NCBI RefSeq assembly: GCF_017303295.1
Contig: NZ_JAFKOK010000007.1
Coordinates: 62,001 to 126,000, forward strand
Length of the DNA stretch: 64,000 nt
Source of the DNA: Rhodobacter sp. NTK016B
Lineage (GTDB): Bacteria > Pseudomonadota > Alphaproteobacteria > Rhodobacterales > Rhodobacteraceae
Reading direction: 5' to 3'
The notes below the pieces were generated by a model. The model was not told the origin of the DNA, ran no database searches, and was given only the letters and a program-made list of their open reading frames with translations. This document shows, in pieces, positions 22,261-31,248 of this stretch. Made by a program: the position numbers and the translations under genes. The number at the start of each line of letters is the position of its first letter. The first letter of the stretch is position 1.

Positions 22261-23235
22261 TCAGCGGTCCGATTGCTGTAGTAACGGCCGCACGATGCCA
22301 AGCGTCCAGATCAGCGCGTAGGTGGCAAGCGCCGGGATCGCCACGCCGGTCGCGGTCAGAAGCCAGACATTGTCGATCCCGATAGAGAGCATGGTCAGGA
22401 TGACGATGTAATGCAGGAAATAGACGAACATCGAAATCATGCCCAGCGGCGCGCGCGGCGCGGGCAGGGGGGTGCGCATCATCGCCAGCAGCAGCGTGGC
22501 GCAGAAGGCAACGGCAAGGGGTGGCAATTCGGGTGGCGCGGCGGGGCTGAGTCCCGCGTAGTGCAGCGAGAACGCCGCTTCGATCAGCCGCAGCACGGCC
22601 AGCCCGGCAAGGATAAGCCAGAGCACCCGGGCGCGCGGTAGCCAGTCGAGCCCCTTCTGGCGGATCAGTCCCGCCAGCAGGTAGCCCATGGCGACGAACG
22701 GATATTCGACGAAGGCGCCGTTGCGATAGCTGTTCAGCGGCATGTCGATGCTGGTATAGAAATCCACCGACTGGATTGCGCTCCCGGTAAGCAGAAGCAC
22801 CACGGCGGACCCGGCCAGCCAGTATTGCGCCACTCTCTCGGACGAGGCGAGCCGCAGGACGGCCATGACCATCGCCACGGCGACGACAAGGGCCGCCATG
22901 TACCAAAGGTGAAGCGGCCCGAAGATCAGCTGATAGATCAGGTCGCGCATCGACATGTGGCTGTCGTCCAGCCAGATCGGCAGGTAGACGAGACACCAGA
23001 ACAGATAGGCGCAGCCCAGCACGGTCAGCCAGCGCGCGGTGCGGCCCTTGCGGTGGGTCGCGTGCAGCAGGAAGCCCGAGATCATCGCGAAGACCGGCAC
23101 GGCATTGCGCACCAGCCCCTGACCGAACAGGTAGGTGGGCACGTGGAAATGGCCGCTCAACAGGACCGCATGCGCCCAGACCACGCAGCTCGCGATCAGG
23201 AATTTCAGATAATCTATCGAGTGTATCCGTGTCAT
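22261..23235 (-). CDS. acyltransferase 3 family membrane protein
   Basis: A 324-residue polytopic membrane protein of the acyltransferase-3 family. The N-terminal signature HSIDYLKFLIASCVVWAHA contains the conserved histidine, followed by VRNAVPVFAMISGFLLH. About ten hydrophobic segments follow. Members O-acylate surface sugars or other extracytoplasmic substrates. The start at 23235 (MTRIHSIDYLKF) gives the standard N-terminus; longer frames add an unlikely soluble leader. The stop is 4 bp from the convergent CDP-alcohol transferase stop. Confidence 0.85.
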   Translation of the reverse strand: MTRIHSIDYLKFLIASCVVWAHAVLLSGHFHVPTYLFGQGLVRNAVPVFAMISGFLLHATHRKGRTARWLTVLGCAYLFWCLVYLPIWLDDSHMSMRDLIYQLIFGPLHLWYMAALVVAVAMVMAVLRLASSERVAQYWLAGSAVVLLLTGSAIQSVDFYTSIDMPLNSYRNGAFVEYPFVAMGYLLAGLIRQKGLDWLPRARVLWLILAGLAVLRLIEAAFSLHYAGLSPAAPPELPPLAVAFCATLLLAMMRTPLPAPRAPLGMISMFVYFLHYIVILTMLSIGIDNVWLLTATGVAIPALATYALIWTLGIVRPLLQQSDR

Positions 23236-23357
23236 ACGCCCGATTCTTGCGGCGAATTCGGGCGGAAATATGCTCGGGGCGCGGAAATTGCCGCGCGAAA
23301 TCGGACGAAATACCCAGCATTCTGGCGTTTTCGTGGGCGCCTGCTTCGGCCTGCCGA

Positions 23358-23401
23358 GCACAGGCGGCGGGGCTCAGCTGGCGGGGCACAGGCGGCGGGG
23401 C
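23358..23401. repeat. 16-bp direct repeat
   Basis: GCACAGGCGGCGGGGC occurs at 23358-23373 and again at 23386-23401. The second copy runs into the terminator of the leftward MetE-like gene. Confidence 0.6.
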
Positions 23402-23418
23402 CGTTTAGCGGCCCCGCC
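23394..23418 (-). terminator. terminator of MetE-like gene
   Basis: GGCGGGGCC (23394-23402) pairs with GGCCCCGCC (23410-23418) around GTTTAGC, ending 10 bp past the leftward stop codon. There is no marked T-run. Confidence 0.5.
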
Positions 23419-23427
23419 CTGTCGCGA

Positions 23428-24528
23428 TCAGGCTTCGCCCCAGATCGCCTCGGCGGTTTGCACCACCAGTTCCAGCTTGCGGCGCTGGTCGTCCTCGGTC
23501 AAGTCGTTGCCTTCCTCGGTCGAGGCAAAGCCGCATTGCGGTGCGATGCCCAGCTGGTCCATGTCGACGAATTTCGACGCCGCGTCGAACTGGCGCTTCA
23601 GATCGTCGATGCTTTCCAGCTGCGGGGTCTTGGTGGTGATGAAGCCGGGCAGCACCCGCTTCTTGCCCTTGGGCAGCAGGCCCAGAGGTTCCAGCCCCCC
23701 GGCGCGATCGGTGTCGTATTCCATGAAATACACATCGACGCTGGTCTGGTTGAAGATCGCGTCCGCCGCCGCGTCGTACCCGCCCGTCGCCACGAAGGTC
23801 GAGCGGAAATTGCCCCGGCACATATGCATCCCGATCAGCATATCGGCCGGACGGTCCTTGATCGCCTCTTCCAGCATCCACGCGTATTTCTTGATCAGGC
23901 GGTCGGGGTCCTGACCCATCTGGCGGCGGATCTCGCGCTGGTTTTCGTCCCCGAGATAGGCAAAGAAGATATCGTCCAGCTGCAGGTAACGGCAGCCCGC
24001 ATCATAGAAGGCCTGAACGGCTTTCTTGTAGGTCTTGGCGATGTCGGCCATGAACAGGTCCTGGTCGGCATAGGGCGCGTGCTTGTTGGTCGCGGGCGTC
24101 ACGCGGAAATGCACCGCCGAAGGCCCGGGGATCGAGATCTTCGGGCAGACCTTCGTGTTCTTCGCGACGAAGCGGAAATGCTCGAGCATCGGGTGATCGG
24201 CGGGGAAGTCGAGCGGGCCGTTCACTTCGGCGATCTGCTTGATCGTCGCGCCCTTGAAGCCCAGCGTGTCCTCGGCCAGTTCGACGATGTCGAGCCCGTC
24301 AAGCATCCCCATGAAGTCGAAATGCCAGAAGGCGCGGCGCGCCTCGCCATCGGTGACGACCTTGAGACCAACCTCTTCCTGCATCCGGATCAGGGCGGGG
24401 ATTTCCTGATCCTCGATCTCGCGCAGCGCGTCGCCGGTCAGCCCGGCCTTGCGGGCCTCGGCGATCTTGCGGGGGCGCAGAAGGCTGCCGACATGATCGG
24501 CGCGGAACGGGGGGGTAAGGTTCGTCAT
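23428..24528 (-). CDS. MetE-core methionine synthase-like protein
   Basis: A 366-residue protein matching only the C-terminal catalytic half of cobalamin-independent methionine synthase (full MetE is about 750 residues). The zinc ligands are preserved: H235 and C237 in GMHMCRGN, E270 in YFMEYD and C332 in PQCGFAS. The acidic motif YLQLDD is also present. Such core proteins probably methylate homocysteine or a related thiol, but lack the N-terminal half used for tetrahydrofolate polyglutamate binding, so the donor may differ. The gene is separate from its neighbours and divergent from the alpha/beta hydrolase gene. Confidence 0.85.
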   Translation of the reverse strand: MTNLTPPFRADHVGSLLRPRKIAEARKAGLTGDALREIEDQEIPALIRMQEEVGLKVVTDGEARRAFWHFDFMGMLDGLDIVELAEDTLGFKGATIKQIAEVNGPLDFPADHPMLEHFRFVAKNTKVCPKISIPGPSAVHFRVTPATNKHAPYADQDLFMADIAKTYKKAVQAFYDAGCRYLQLDDIFFAYLGDENQREIRRQMGQDPDRLIKKYAWMLEEAIKDRPADMLIGMHMCRGNFRSTFVATGGYDAAADAIFNQTSVDVYFMEYDTDRAGGLEPLGLLPKGKKRVLPGFITTKTPQLESIDDLKRQFDAASKFVDMDQLGIAPQCGFASTEEGNDLTEDDQRRKLELVVQTAEAIWGEA

Positions 24529-24833
24529 GGTTTGTCCTGCAGGGTCATGCGGCGCGGCGGCCGCGAATAAAGGGAGAGGTCCGCAACCGCGCCTGTCCGG
24601 CGCCATGCCCGGGGACCGTACGGGCCGGTCGGCAACGCGGCAGGGCGGGTGCCGCGCGGGCGGACCGGCTGTTGGGGCACACGGTTGGTCATGCGCATGG
24701 ACTTACCCCATGGGCAGGGCACATGGAAGGCACCGCCGGGGAGGGCGCGCGCCGTGGTCCCGGCAATCCTGTGGTTCAATTCGTCGCGAAAGATGGGCTA
24801 TCACCGGGCGACAACGAAAAAACGAGGATGCGG
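24529..24833. other. 305-bp divergent intergenic region
   Basis: It separates the leftward MetE-like gene from the rightward hydrolase gene and presumably carries both promoters. It is very GC-rich in its left half and more balanced after 24770. No repeat, riboswitch fold or small gene was convincing. Confidence 0.4.
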
Positions 24834-25718
24834 ATGAGCGGGCAGGACAACAGAACAGCGACGGAATGCCAGTGGGAGGTGGACGGGCTGCGTCTGACCG
24901 GGCTGGCCTGGGGCCCCGAAGACGGGCTGCCGGTGCTGGCGCTGCATGGCTGGATGGATCACGCCGCCAGCTTTCAGGAACTGGCCCCGCGACTGACCGG
25001 CTGCCGGGTGGTGGCGCTGGATCTCAGCGGGCAGGGGCTGAGCGCGCATCGGGCGGCCCATGCGACCTATAACATCTGGGACGACCTGCCGCAGATTGCC
25101 GGTCTGCTGGACCTGCTGGGCTGGCGCGATTGCGTGCTGATGGGCCATTCGCGCGGGGCCAATATCGCTGCGCTTTTCACAGCCGCCCAGCCCGAGCGGG
25201 TGCGCGCGCTGATCGCGCTCGATTCGCTGGTGCCGGTCCCGTCGGACGCCGGCATCGTCGCGACGCTGAGCGCTTTCGTGAACGATACCCGCGCGCAGCA
25301 GAAGCGCCCGCCAAGGACCTTTGCCACCCGCGCCGACTATATCGAGCGCCGCCGCGCACAGGGCAACGCCCCGCAGGTCTCCGAGGCCTTGGCCGACCGC
25401 GCGCTCGAACCGGGGCCCGATGGCTACCGGATGCGCGGCGACCGGCGTCTGTTCGCCAGCTCGGCGGTCAAGCTATCGCGCGCGGATGTCGAGGCGGTCC
25501 TGCGCGCGATCCGCTGCCCGGTGCTGAACATCTGGGCCGAGACCGGCATCGCCGCCACCCGTCGCGAAACGGCTGTCCTGCCGGAACTGGGCCCGCTGAT
25601 CGCGGATTACGAAAGCCTTGAGCTGCCGGGCGATCACCATTTCCATCTCGACCCCGCCGTTGCCGCGCAGATGGCCGGTGTGATCGGGGACTTCCTGTCG
25701 CGGCGTCTCGCGCAATAG
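24834..25718 (+). CDS. alpha/beta-fold hydrolase
   Basis: A 294-residue serine hydrolase. The ATG at 24834 has GAGG six bases upstream; an ATG at 24828 is the alternative. The motif LHGWMDHAASFQ supplies the oxyanion region. GHSRGAN carries the nucleophile S106, and the catalytic histidine probably lies in LPGDHHFHLDP. It is related to the MEST/serine-hydrolase-like group. The gene is followed by a 12-bp-arm inverted repeat. Substrate unknown. Confidence 0.85.
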   Translation: MSGQDNRTATECQWEVDGLRLTGLAWGPEDGLPVLALHGWMDHAASFQELAPRLTGCRVVALDLSGQGLSAHRAAHATYNIWDDLPQIAGLLDLLGWRDCVLMGHSRGANIAALFTAAQPERVRALIALDSLVPVPSDAGIVATLSAFVNDTRAQQKRPPRTFATRADYIERRRAQGNAPQVSEALADRALEPGPDGYRMRGDRRLFASSAVKLSRADVEAVLRAIRCPVLNIWAETGIAATRRETAVLPELGPLIADYESLELPGDHHFHLDPAVAAQMAGVIGDFLSRRLAQ

Positions 25719-25744
25719 GTTCCGGGTCTTCCGACTGGCATCCC

Positions 25745-25773
25745 CGCGATCGGTTCTGATCGAACCGATCGCG
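25745..25773. promoter_or_regulatory. 12-bp-arm inverted repeat before ABC operon
   Basis: CGCGATCGGTTC (25745-25756) pairs with GAACCGATCGCG (25762-25773) around TGATC. It lies 26 bp after the hydrolase stop and about 120 bp before the ABC operon start. With no T-run it could be either a weak terminator or an operator. Confidence 0.5.
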
Positions 25774-25832
25774 CAGGGCTCCACGCTGTCGCAAAGGTCG
25801 AATAATCAGAACTTATAAGACCAATACTATTC

Positions 25833-25850
25833 ATTCATTTGACATATAAT
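25833..25850 (+). promoter_or_regulatory. candidate promoter and LysR-type box of ABC operon
   Basis: ATTCATTTGACATAT (25833-25847) fits AT-N11-AT, a T-N11-A LysR-type motif. It differs at one base from the site at 32071-32085 (other strand). It overlaps a perfect -10 hexamer TATAAT (25845-25850), 40 bp before the operon start codon. Confidence 0.45.
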
Positions 25851-25890
25851 GCACCGCGCCCCTACGGTCCGCCCGTCTGGGAGGCACGAG

Positions 25891-26691
25891 ATGTTGGAAA
25901 CCACCGGTATCGACGCAACGGAAAACGCGGCTGAAGACGTCCTGCACGTCGATGCCGCCTCGGTCCGTTATGGCGCGACGACGATCCTCGATCAGGTCGA
26001 TCTGACCTTGGAAAAGGGTGAATTCGTCTGCGTGATCGGCCCCTCGGGCAGTGGCAAGACAACCTTCCTGCGCCTTCTCGCGGGGCTGGTCGCGCCGGTG
26101 CAGGGCCGCGTTCTGTTCCGCGGCACCGAGCACCGCGCGCCGTCGCGCGAAATCGCCATCGTGTTTCAGGATTACGCCAACGCGCTGCTGCCGTGGCGCG
26201 ATGCCGAGGGCAACGTGTCGCTGGCGCTGGAAGCCGCGGGCGTCCCCCGGTCCGAACGCAGCGACCGCATTCACACTCTGCTGCGCACCGTCGGGCTGGC
26301 CGGCAGCGAGAAGAAATTCCCCTCGGAAATGTCGGGCGGGATGCAGCAGCGCCTGCAGATCGCGCGCTGCCTTGCGCAAGACCCCGATGTGCTTTTGATG
26401 GACGAACCTTTCGGCGCGCTGGACGCGATGACGCGCCAGAAGCTGCAGGACGAGTTGCTGGGCATCGTGCGCGAAAGCAATGTCACCGCGTTCTTCGTCA
26501 CCCACGATCTGGAAGAGGCGATCTACCTGTCCGACCGCATCATCGCGCTCGAACCCAATCCGGGTCGGGTGAGCCAGATCTTCGACGTCGATCTGCCCAA
26601 GCCGCGCAACCAGCTGACCACGCGCGAGATGCCGGAATTTCTGCGTCTGCGCCGTGAGCTTTTCGACTTCATCGAGCGTTTCGAGCAATGA
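25891..26691 (+). CDS. ABC transporter ATP-binding protein (SsuB/TauB type)
   Basis: The energising subunit of a nitrate/sulfonate/taurine-class importer, 266 residues. Walker A GPSGSGKTT, Q-loop FQDYANALLPW, signature SGGMQQR, Walker B VLLMDEP and the switch histidine THD are all intact. GGGAGG lies at good spacing before the ATG at 25891. It overlaps the first permease gene by an ATGA. The full set is ATPase, two permeases and a binding protein, followed by a fumarylacetoacetate-hydrolase-family gene, which suggests that the cargo is a catabolic substrate. Confidence 0.92.
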   Translation: MLETTGIDATENAAEDVLHVDAASVRYGATTILDQVDLTLEKGEFVCVIGPSGSGKTTFLRLLAGLVAPVQGRVLFRGTEHRAPSREIAIVFQDYANALLPWRDAEGNVSLALEAAGVPRSERSDRIHTLLRTVGLAGSEKKFPSEMSGGMQQRLQIARCLAQDPDVLLMDEPFGALDAMTRQKLQDELLGIVRESNVTAFFVTHDLEEAIYLSDRIIALEPNPGRVSQIFDVDLPKPRNQLTTREMPEFLRLRRELFDFIERFEQ

Positions 26692-27440
26692 CAGCGCTCA
26701 AGGGTCTGGCCCTTCCCGCAGCCTTGCTGTTGGCGTGGCAACTGGCGGTCATGCTGACCGGGCTGCAAAGCGACACCATCGCCGCGCCGGACGCGATTTT
26801 CGCGGCCCTCGGGCGCGGACTGACCGAGCCCGCCTTCTGGGCCGATACCGGCGATACGCTGGCGGCAGGCGGCATGGGGCTGGCGCTGGGTTTCGTGCTG
26901 GGGACGATGTCGGGCGTTCTGTTCGGGCTGATCCCGCCGGTTGGCCGCGTGATGCGTGTGACGGTGGAATTGCTGCGCCCGCTGCCCGCCATCGCCATCC
27001 TGCCCATCGCGCTGCTGATCTTCGGCTTCGGCTATCGGCTCGAGGTCGCCATCGTGGCCTTCGGCACCTGTTTCCCCGTCCTCGTGCTGACCGAAGCGGC
27101 GGTGCGCCAGATCGAGCCCCGGCTGTCCGAGGTCGCGCGGGCGCTGGCGCTGAGCCCCGGAGCGCGGGTGCGCAAGATCGTCCTGCCCGCCGTGCTGCCG
27201 CGCCTTTTCGTGGCGCTGCGGCTGGCTGCCGGGATCGGGCTGATCATCGCCATCACCGTCGAGATTGCCGCCAACCCGATCGGGCTGGGCGCGCGGCTGA
27301 TGCAGGCGTCGAACTCGCTGCGGCCCGCCGATATGTACGCGACGTTGTTCTGGATCGGCGCCATCGGCTGGGCGCTGAACTGGGGGATGCTGCGGCTGCA
27401 GCTCTGGCTGTTCCCGGCCACGAAAGGAGCCGCGCAATGA
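26688..27440 (+). CDS. ABC transporter permease 1
   Basis: Membrane subunit of the SsuC/TauC type, 250 residues with about six membrane segments. The coupling (EAA) motif is ALALSPGARVRKIVLPAVLPRLFVAL, recognised from the EAA-x3-G-like pattern in EVARALALSPGARV. Start and stop both overlap neighbours by ATGA, so the operon is tightly coupled. It probably forms a heterodimer with the next permease. Confidence 0.9.
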   Translation: MTALKGLALPAALLLAWQLAVMLTGLQSDTIAAPDAIFAALGRGLTEPAFWADTGDTLAAGGMGLALGFVLGTMSGVLFGLIPPVGRVMRVTVELLRPLPAIAILPIALLIFGFGYRLEVAIVAFGTCFPVLVLTEAAVRQIEPRLSEVARALALSPGARVRKIVLPAVLPRLFVALRLAAGIGLIIAITVEIAANPIGLGARLMQASNSLRPADMYATLFWIGAIGWALNWGMLRLQLWLFPATKGAAQ

Positions 27441-28201
27441 GATATCTGCATCGCGGTCTGTGGTTTCTGGCCTCGCTGGCGCTGCTGGTCGGGCTGATCT
27501 GGGTCTGGCAGCTTCTGGCCGATGCGCGCATCCTGCCGCGCGCCTTCTTTCCCGGCCCCGACCGGACGTGGCGCGCGCTGAGCCGTGGCTTTGCCTCGGG
27601 CACGCTGGTGGCCGATACGCTGACCACCCTGCGCCGTCTCGCACTGGGCTGGGCGCTGGCCTCGCTGCTGGGGGTGGGGCTGGGCGCGCTGGTGGGCACG
27701 TCGAAATGGGCGCAGGCCTGGATCGCGCCGATCTTCGAGGTGCTGCGCCCGCTGCCTGCCTCGGCCATCGCGCCGGTTCTGCTGCTGTTTCTGGGCCTGA
27801 CCGACAGCATGATCCTGACGCTGATCGCCTTCGGCGCGCTCTGGCCGATGCTGCTGACCACGGTGCACGGCTTTTCCAACATCCATCCGCGCCGCAAAGA
27901 GGTCGCGCGTTCGCTGGGCATGGGGCGCGGCGCTTTCATCGCCAAGATCGCCCTGCCGGGCGCGCTGCCCGACATCATGGGCGGTCTGCGGCTGGGCCTG
28001 ACGGTGGCGCTGATCCTTGTCGTGGTGGGCGAGATGATCACCGTGCAGGGCGGGCTCGGGGCCCGGATCCTGCTGGCTGCGCGGGCCTTCAATGCCGCCG
28101 AGATCTTTGCCGGGGTCGCCCTTCTGGGCGTCATCGGTCTGGTGACCAATGCCCTGCTGGGGCTGGTCGAAACACGGGCATTGCGCTGGCAGCGACGCTG
28201 A
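27437..28201 (+). CDS. ABC transporter permease 2
   Basis: Second inner-membrane subunit, 254 residues. The EAA-type loop reads EVARSLGMGRGAFIAKIALPGALPDIM (key part EVARSLGMGRGAF). The paired permeases are unlike each other outside the core, consistent with a heterodimeric channel. The start at 27437 lies in the ATGA overlap with permease 1. Confidence 0.9.
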   Translation: MRYLHRGLWFLASLALLVGLIWVWQLLADARILPRAFFPGPDRTWRALSRGFASGTLVADTLTTLRRLALGWALASLLGVGLGALVGTSKWAQAWIAPIFEVLRPLPASAIAPVLLLFLGLTDSMILTLIAFGALWPMLLTTVHGFSNIHPRRKEVARSLGMGRGAFIAKIALPGALPDIMGGLRLGLTVALILVVVGEMITVQGGLGARILLAARAFNAAEIFAGVALLGVIGLVTNALLGLVETRALRWQRR

Positions 28202-28245
28202 GCGCGCTGCCCGCAGAAATGCTAACCATGTCGGGAGGACCTGGA

Positions 28246-29190
28246 ATGAACCGCAGAACCTTGATGATGGGCACCGCTGCCCTGATGATGACCGCCCTGC
28301 CGCTGCAGGCGCAAGAGCGCACCCAGGTGACGCTGCTTTACACCGCGACCACCGGTTTCATGACCGCCTGGGTCGCGGCGGATCAGGGCTTCTTTGCTGA
28401 TCACGGCGTCGATGTCGAACTGCAACTGGCGCAGAACGGCTCGATCATCGTCGCGGGCGTGGTCTCGGGCTCGGCGCAGGTCGGGCTGCCCACGCCGACG
28501 GTCGCGCTGCAGGCCATCGAGAACGGTCTGGACCTGCGCACCTTCGCATCGACCAACATCTTCCCCGAGACGTCGAATGCCGGCGTCGTGGTCGGGGCCG
28601 AGAGCGGGATCGAGGGCGCGGCGGATCTGGTCGGCAAGACCGTTGGCGTGCCGGGAATCGGCGGGCTTCTGGACGTGACCATGCGTCAGTGGCTGATCTC
28701 GCAGGGCGTTGATGTGGGCGATGTGAACATCGTCGAAATCGCGCTGCCGCAAACGGGCGACGCGATCCGTGCCGGGCAGGTCGATGCCGTGGCCAGCGTC
28801 GATCCGTTTTCGAGCCGCGCGGTCGATATGGGCGTGGGGCGCCTGATCGGCAACTATCTTGACGTCATCCCCGATGGCTCGGCTGCCGGGATCTTCGTCA
28901 CCACCGCCGACTGGGCCGAAGAACATCCCGAGGCGATCACCGGCATGCAGCTTGCGCTGGACGAGGCCGCCGATTTCATCCGCGAGCACGACGCCGAAGC
29001 GCGCGAGAGCATCACGCGCTACACGACGCTTCCCGCGCCGGTCGTGGCGCATGTGCCCTTCCCGAATCTGGGCGGTGCGCTTGAGCCGGAAACGAGCCTC
29101 GGCTTCTGGAACGAACTGGCGGTCGAACAGGGTCTGATCTACGAACCGGTTGACCTCGAGACGTTCGTGATCCCCTTCCCGACCGAATAA
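28246..29190 (+). CDS. ABC transporter substrate-binding protein (NMT1/SsuA type)
   Basis: Periplasmic binding protein of 314 residues, with a signal peptide ending ALPLQA near residue 22. The NMT1/SsuA-like fold is indicated by the WVAADQGFFADHGVDVEL motif near the mature N-terminus and by GSAQVGLPTPT. A CGGGAGGA site precedes the start. Family members bind nitrate, sulfonates, pyrimidines or aromatic acids such as phthalate, so the ligand is open. Confidence 0.9.
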   Translation: MNRRTLMMGTAALMMTALPLQAQERTQVTLLYTATTGFMTAWVAADQGFFADHGVDVELQLAQNGSIIVAGVVSGSAQVGLPTPTVALQAIENGLDLRTFASTNIFPETSNAGVVVGAESGIEGAADLVGKTVGVPGIGGLLDVTMRQWLISQGVDVGDVNIVEIALPQTGDAIRAGQVDAVASVDPFSSRAVDMGVGRLIGNYLDVIPDGSAAGIFVTTADWAEEHPEAITGMQLALDEAADFIREHDAEARESITRYTTLPAPVVAHVPFPNLGGALEPETSLGFWNELAVEQGLIYEPVDLETFVIPFPTE

Positions 29191-29213
29191 CCGGACGGGG
29201 CACGCGATATCCG

Positions 29214-29243
29214 GCGGCGGGGCCCGGTCCCGCCGCTTTCTTT
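29214..29243 (+). terminator. hairpin between binding protein and FAH gene
   Basis: GCGGCGGG (29214-29221) pairs with CCCGCCGC (29229-29236) and is followed by TTTCTTT. It may reduce read-through from the ABC genes into the next gene (partial terminator). Confidence 0.55.
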
Positions 29244-29258
29244 GACGGGAGACCAAGC

Positions 29259-30224
29259 ATGAAACTCGCAACCCTCGACAACGCGACGCCGGACGGGCGC
29301 CTGCATGTCGTCAGCCGCGACCTGTCGCGCTCTGCCCCGGCTCAGGCCGTGACGACGATGCAGGCCCTGATCGAAAGCTGGGACACCTACGCCCCGGCGC
29401 TTCAGGCCGAGTATGAGGCGCTCGACGCGGTGGGCGGCCAGCCCTTCAACCCCGCCAAGGCTCTCGCGCCGCTGCCGCGCGCGTGGCAATGGCTGGACGG
29501 GTCGGCCTATGAAAGCCACGGTACCCTGATGGCCAAGGTGTTTGGCATCGACAACCACGCCGACAAGGAACGGCCGCTGATGTATCAGGGCCTGTCGGAT
29601 CATTTCCTTGCCCCGAGCGCCGATGTCCCGCTGCCGACCGAGGATGACGGCATCGATTTCGAGGGCGAGTTCGGCGTGATCTGCGACGCGGTGCCGATGG
29701 GCACCGATGCGGCCACTGCGCGCGGGCATATCCGGCTGCTGGTACAGATCAACGACTGGTCGCTGCGCGCGGTCGCCCCCATCGAGATGCGCACGGGCTT
29801 CGGCTGGGTGCAGGCGAAACCGGCCTGCTCGATGGCCCCCGTGGCTGTCACGCCCGACGAACTGGGCGATGCATGGCGCGACGCGCGCATCGACCTGCCG
29901 CTGGTGGTCGACTGGAACGACGAGCGTTTCGGCGCGGCGGGCGGCTATGACATGGGCTTCGGATTCGATCAGCTTGTCGCCCACGCCGCGCGCACCCGCA
30001 AGCTGGTGGCGGGGACGGTGATCGGCTCGGGCACCGTGTCGAATGAGAATTACCGCGAGATCGGCTCGTCTTGCATCGCCGAGCGGCGCGGTATCGAGAT
30101 GCTGGACGAAGGGGCCGCGCGCACCGGGTTCATGCGTTTCGGCGACCGCGTGCGGATGGAATGCCGCATGGCCGATGGCACGCCCCTGTTCGGTGCCATC
30201 GACCAGCAGGTCGTCAAAGGCTGA
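29259..30224 (+). CDS. fumarylacetoacetate hydrolase family protein
   Basis: A 321-residue FAH-superfamily enzyme. These proteins hydrolyse, decarboxylate or hydrate beta-diketo and hydroxymuconic-type acids from aromatic ring cleavage. The divalent metal ligands are E135 and E137 in DFEGEFGV and D166 in INDWSLR. The conserved GSGTVSNEN motif near the C-terminus is also present. It follows the ABC genes on the same strand, and its last 11 bases overlap the 3' end of the convergent amidohydrolase gene. It may provide the last step of the catabolic route in this region (inference). Confidence 0.88.
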   Translation: MKLATLDNATPDGRLHVVSRDLSRSAPAQAVTTMQALIESWDTYAPALQAEYEALDAVGGQPFNPAKALAPLPRAWQWLDGSAYESHGTLMAKVFGIDNHADKERPLMYQGLSDHFLAPSADVPLPTEDDGIDFEGEFGVICDAVPMGTDAATARGHIRLLVQINDWSLRAVAPIEMRTGFGWVQAKPACSMAPVAVTPDELGDAWRDARIDLPLVVDWNDERFGAAGGYDMGFGFDQLVAHAARTRKLVAGTVIGSGTVSNENYREIGSSCIAERRGIEMLDEGAARTGFMRFGDRVRMECRMADGTPLFGAIDQQVVKG

Positions 30225-31248
30225 ACAGCGCCTCGGCATTGCCCCCCATGATCGCCGCGCGGTCATGGGCGGGCAGGGCCTCGGCCAGCGTGTCGGGGCG
30301 GCAATCCGCCATGTCGAACGGGTAATCCGTGCCGAACAGGATCCGTCCCGCCCCCATCCGCGCCACAAGGCTACGCAACTGCTCGGGGTCGAAAACGACG
30401 GTATCGACCCAGATCCGCGACAGGTAATCGGACGGCCGCTCACGGCACTGACGCGCCTCGGGCCGCACGCGCCATGTGTGATCGAGCCGCCCGATATAAG
30501 CCGGCAGATACCCGCCCCCATGCGCGCCGATCAGCTTCAGGCCGGGGAAGCGATCCAGTACGCCCGAGATGATCAGCGAAGACAGCGCGATGGTGGTTTC
30601 CAGCGGCTGACCGATCGTGTTTGACAGATAGAACGACGACAGCCGCGACCCTAGCGAGGTGCCGAGCGGATGGATGAAGACCGGCAATCCGGTTTCTTCG
30701 GCCGCGTGCCAGACCGGATCGAAATCCGGGTCCGACAATTCCCGCGCGCCGACCGAGGCCGAGATCTCGATGCCCTTGAGCCCCGTCGCCCTGGCCTGCC
30801 GGATCTGATCGGCGGCCAGGTCGGGATGCTGCATCGCCACCATGCCCATCCCCGCCAGTCGCTCGGGCGCCCGCGCGACCAGCGCGGCAACGGCGGCGTT
30901 GGTGGCGGCGACCAGATCATTGGCCAGCGCGGGATCGGCCCAATAGGCGTAGAGATGCGGCGAGGGCGAGACGACCTGCAGGTCGATGCCCATCAGGTCC
31001 AGATCGGCCAGCCGCTTGTCCAGTGACGCCATCCGCGCCCCGGCGGCAGGCAGCATCACCGCGCGGTTATGCGCCATCGAGGCGGCGCCGGTGCCCGCCG
31101 CCTGCGCCTGAAACTCGGCCAGCCGTTCGGGGCGTCCGTCGAGCAGGGCCTCGGCATCGGGGGCGCCGCAATGGCCGTGCATGTCGATCACGCGCGGAAC
31201 CGCGACGCGGGGCAGGGCGGTGTCGGGCAGCGGGTTGAGCGCGCTCAT
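30214..31248 (-). CDS. ACMSD-like amidohydrolase/decarboxylase
   Basis: A 344-residue TIM-barrel metal hydrolase of the amidohydrolase 2 family, which includes aminocarboxymuconate semialdehyde, resorcylate and isoorotate decarboxylases. The metal-binding motif is DMHGHCG near the N-terminus. Further ligands lie in VFIHPLGTS and in KLIGAHGGGYLPAYIGRLDH. The catalytic aspartate is in ILFGTDYPFD. Its start overlaps the cyclase stop in an ATGA, so the two are coupled. Decarboxylation of an aromatic or muconic-type acid is a reasonable inference. Confidence 0.85.
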   Translation of the reverse strand: MSALNPLPDTALPRVAVPRVIDMHGHCGAPDAEALLDGRPERLAEFQAQAAGTGAASMAHNRAVMLPAAGARMASLDKRLADLDLMGIDLQVVSPSPHLYAYWADPALANDLVAATNAAVAALVARAPERLAGMGMVAMQHPDLAADQIRQARATGLKGIEISASVGARELSDPDFDPVWHAAEETGLPVFIHPLGTSLGSRLSSFYLSNTIGQPLETTIALSSLIISGVLDRFPGLKLIGAHGGGYLPAYIGRLDHTWRVRPEARQCRERPSDYLSRIWVDTVVFDPEQLRSLVARMGAGRILFGTDYPFDMADCRPDTLAEALPAHDRAAIMGGNAEALFSL

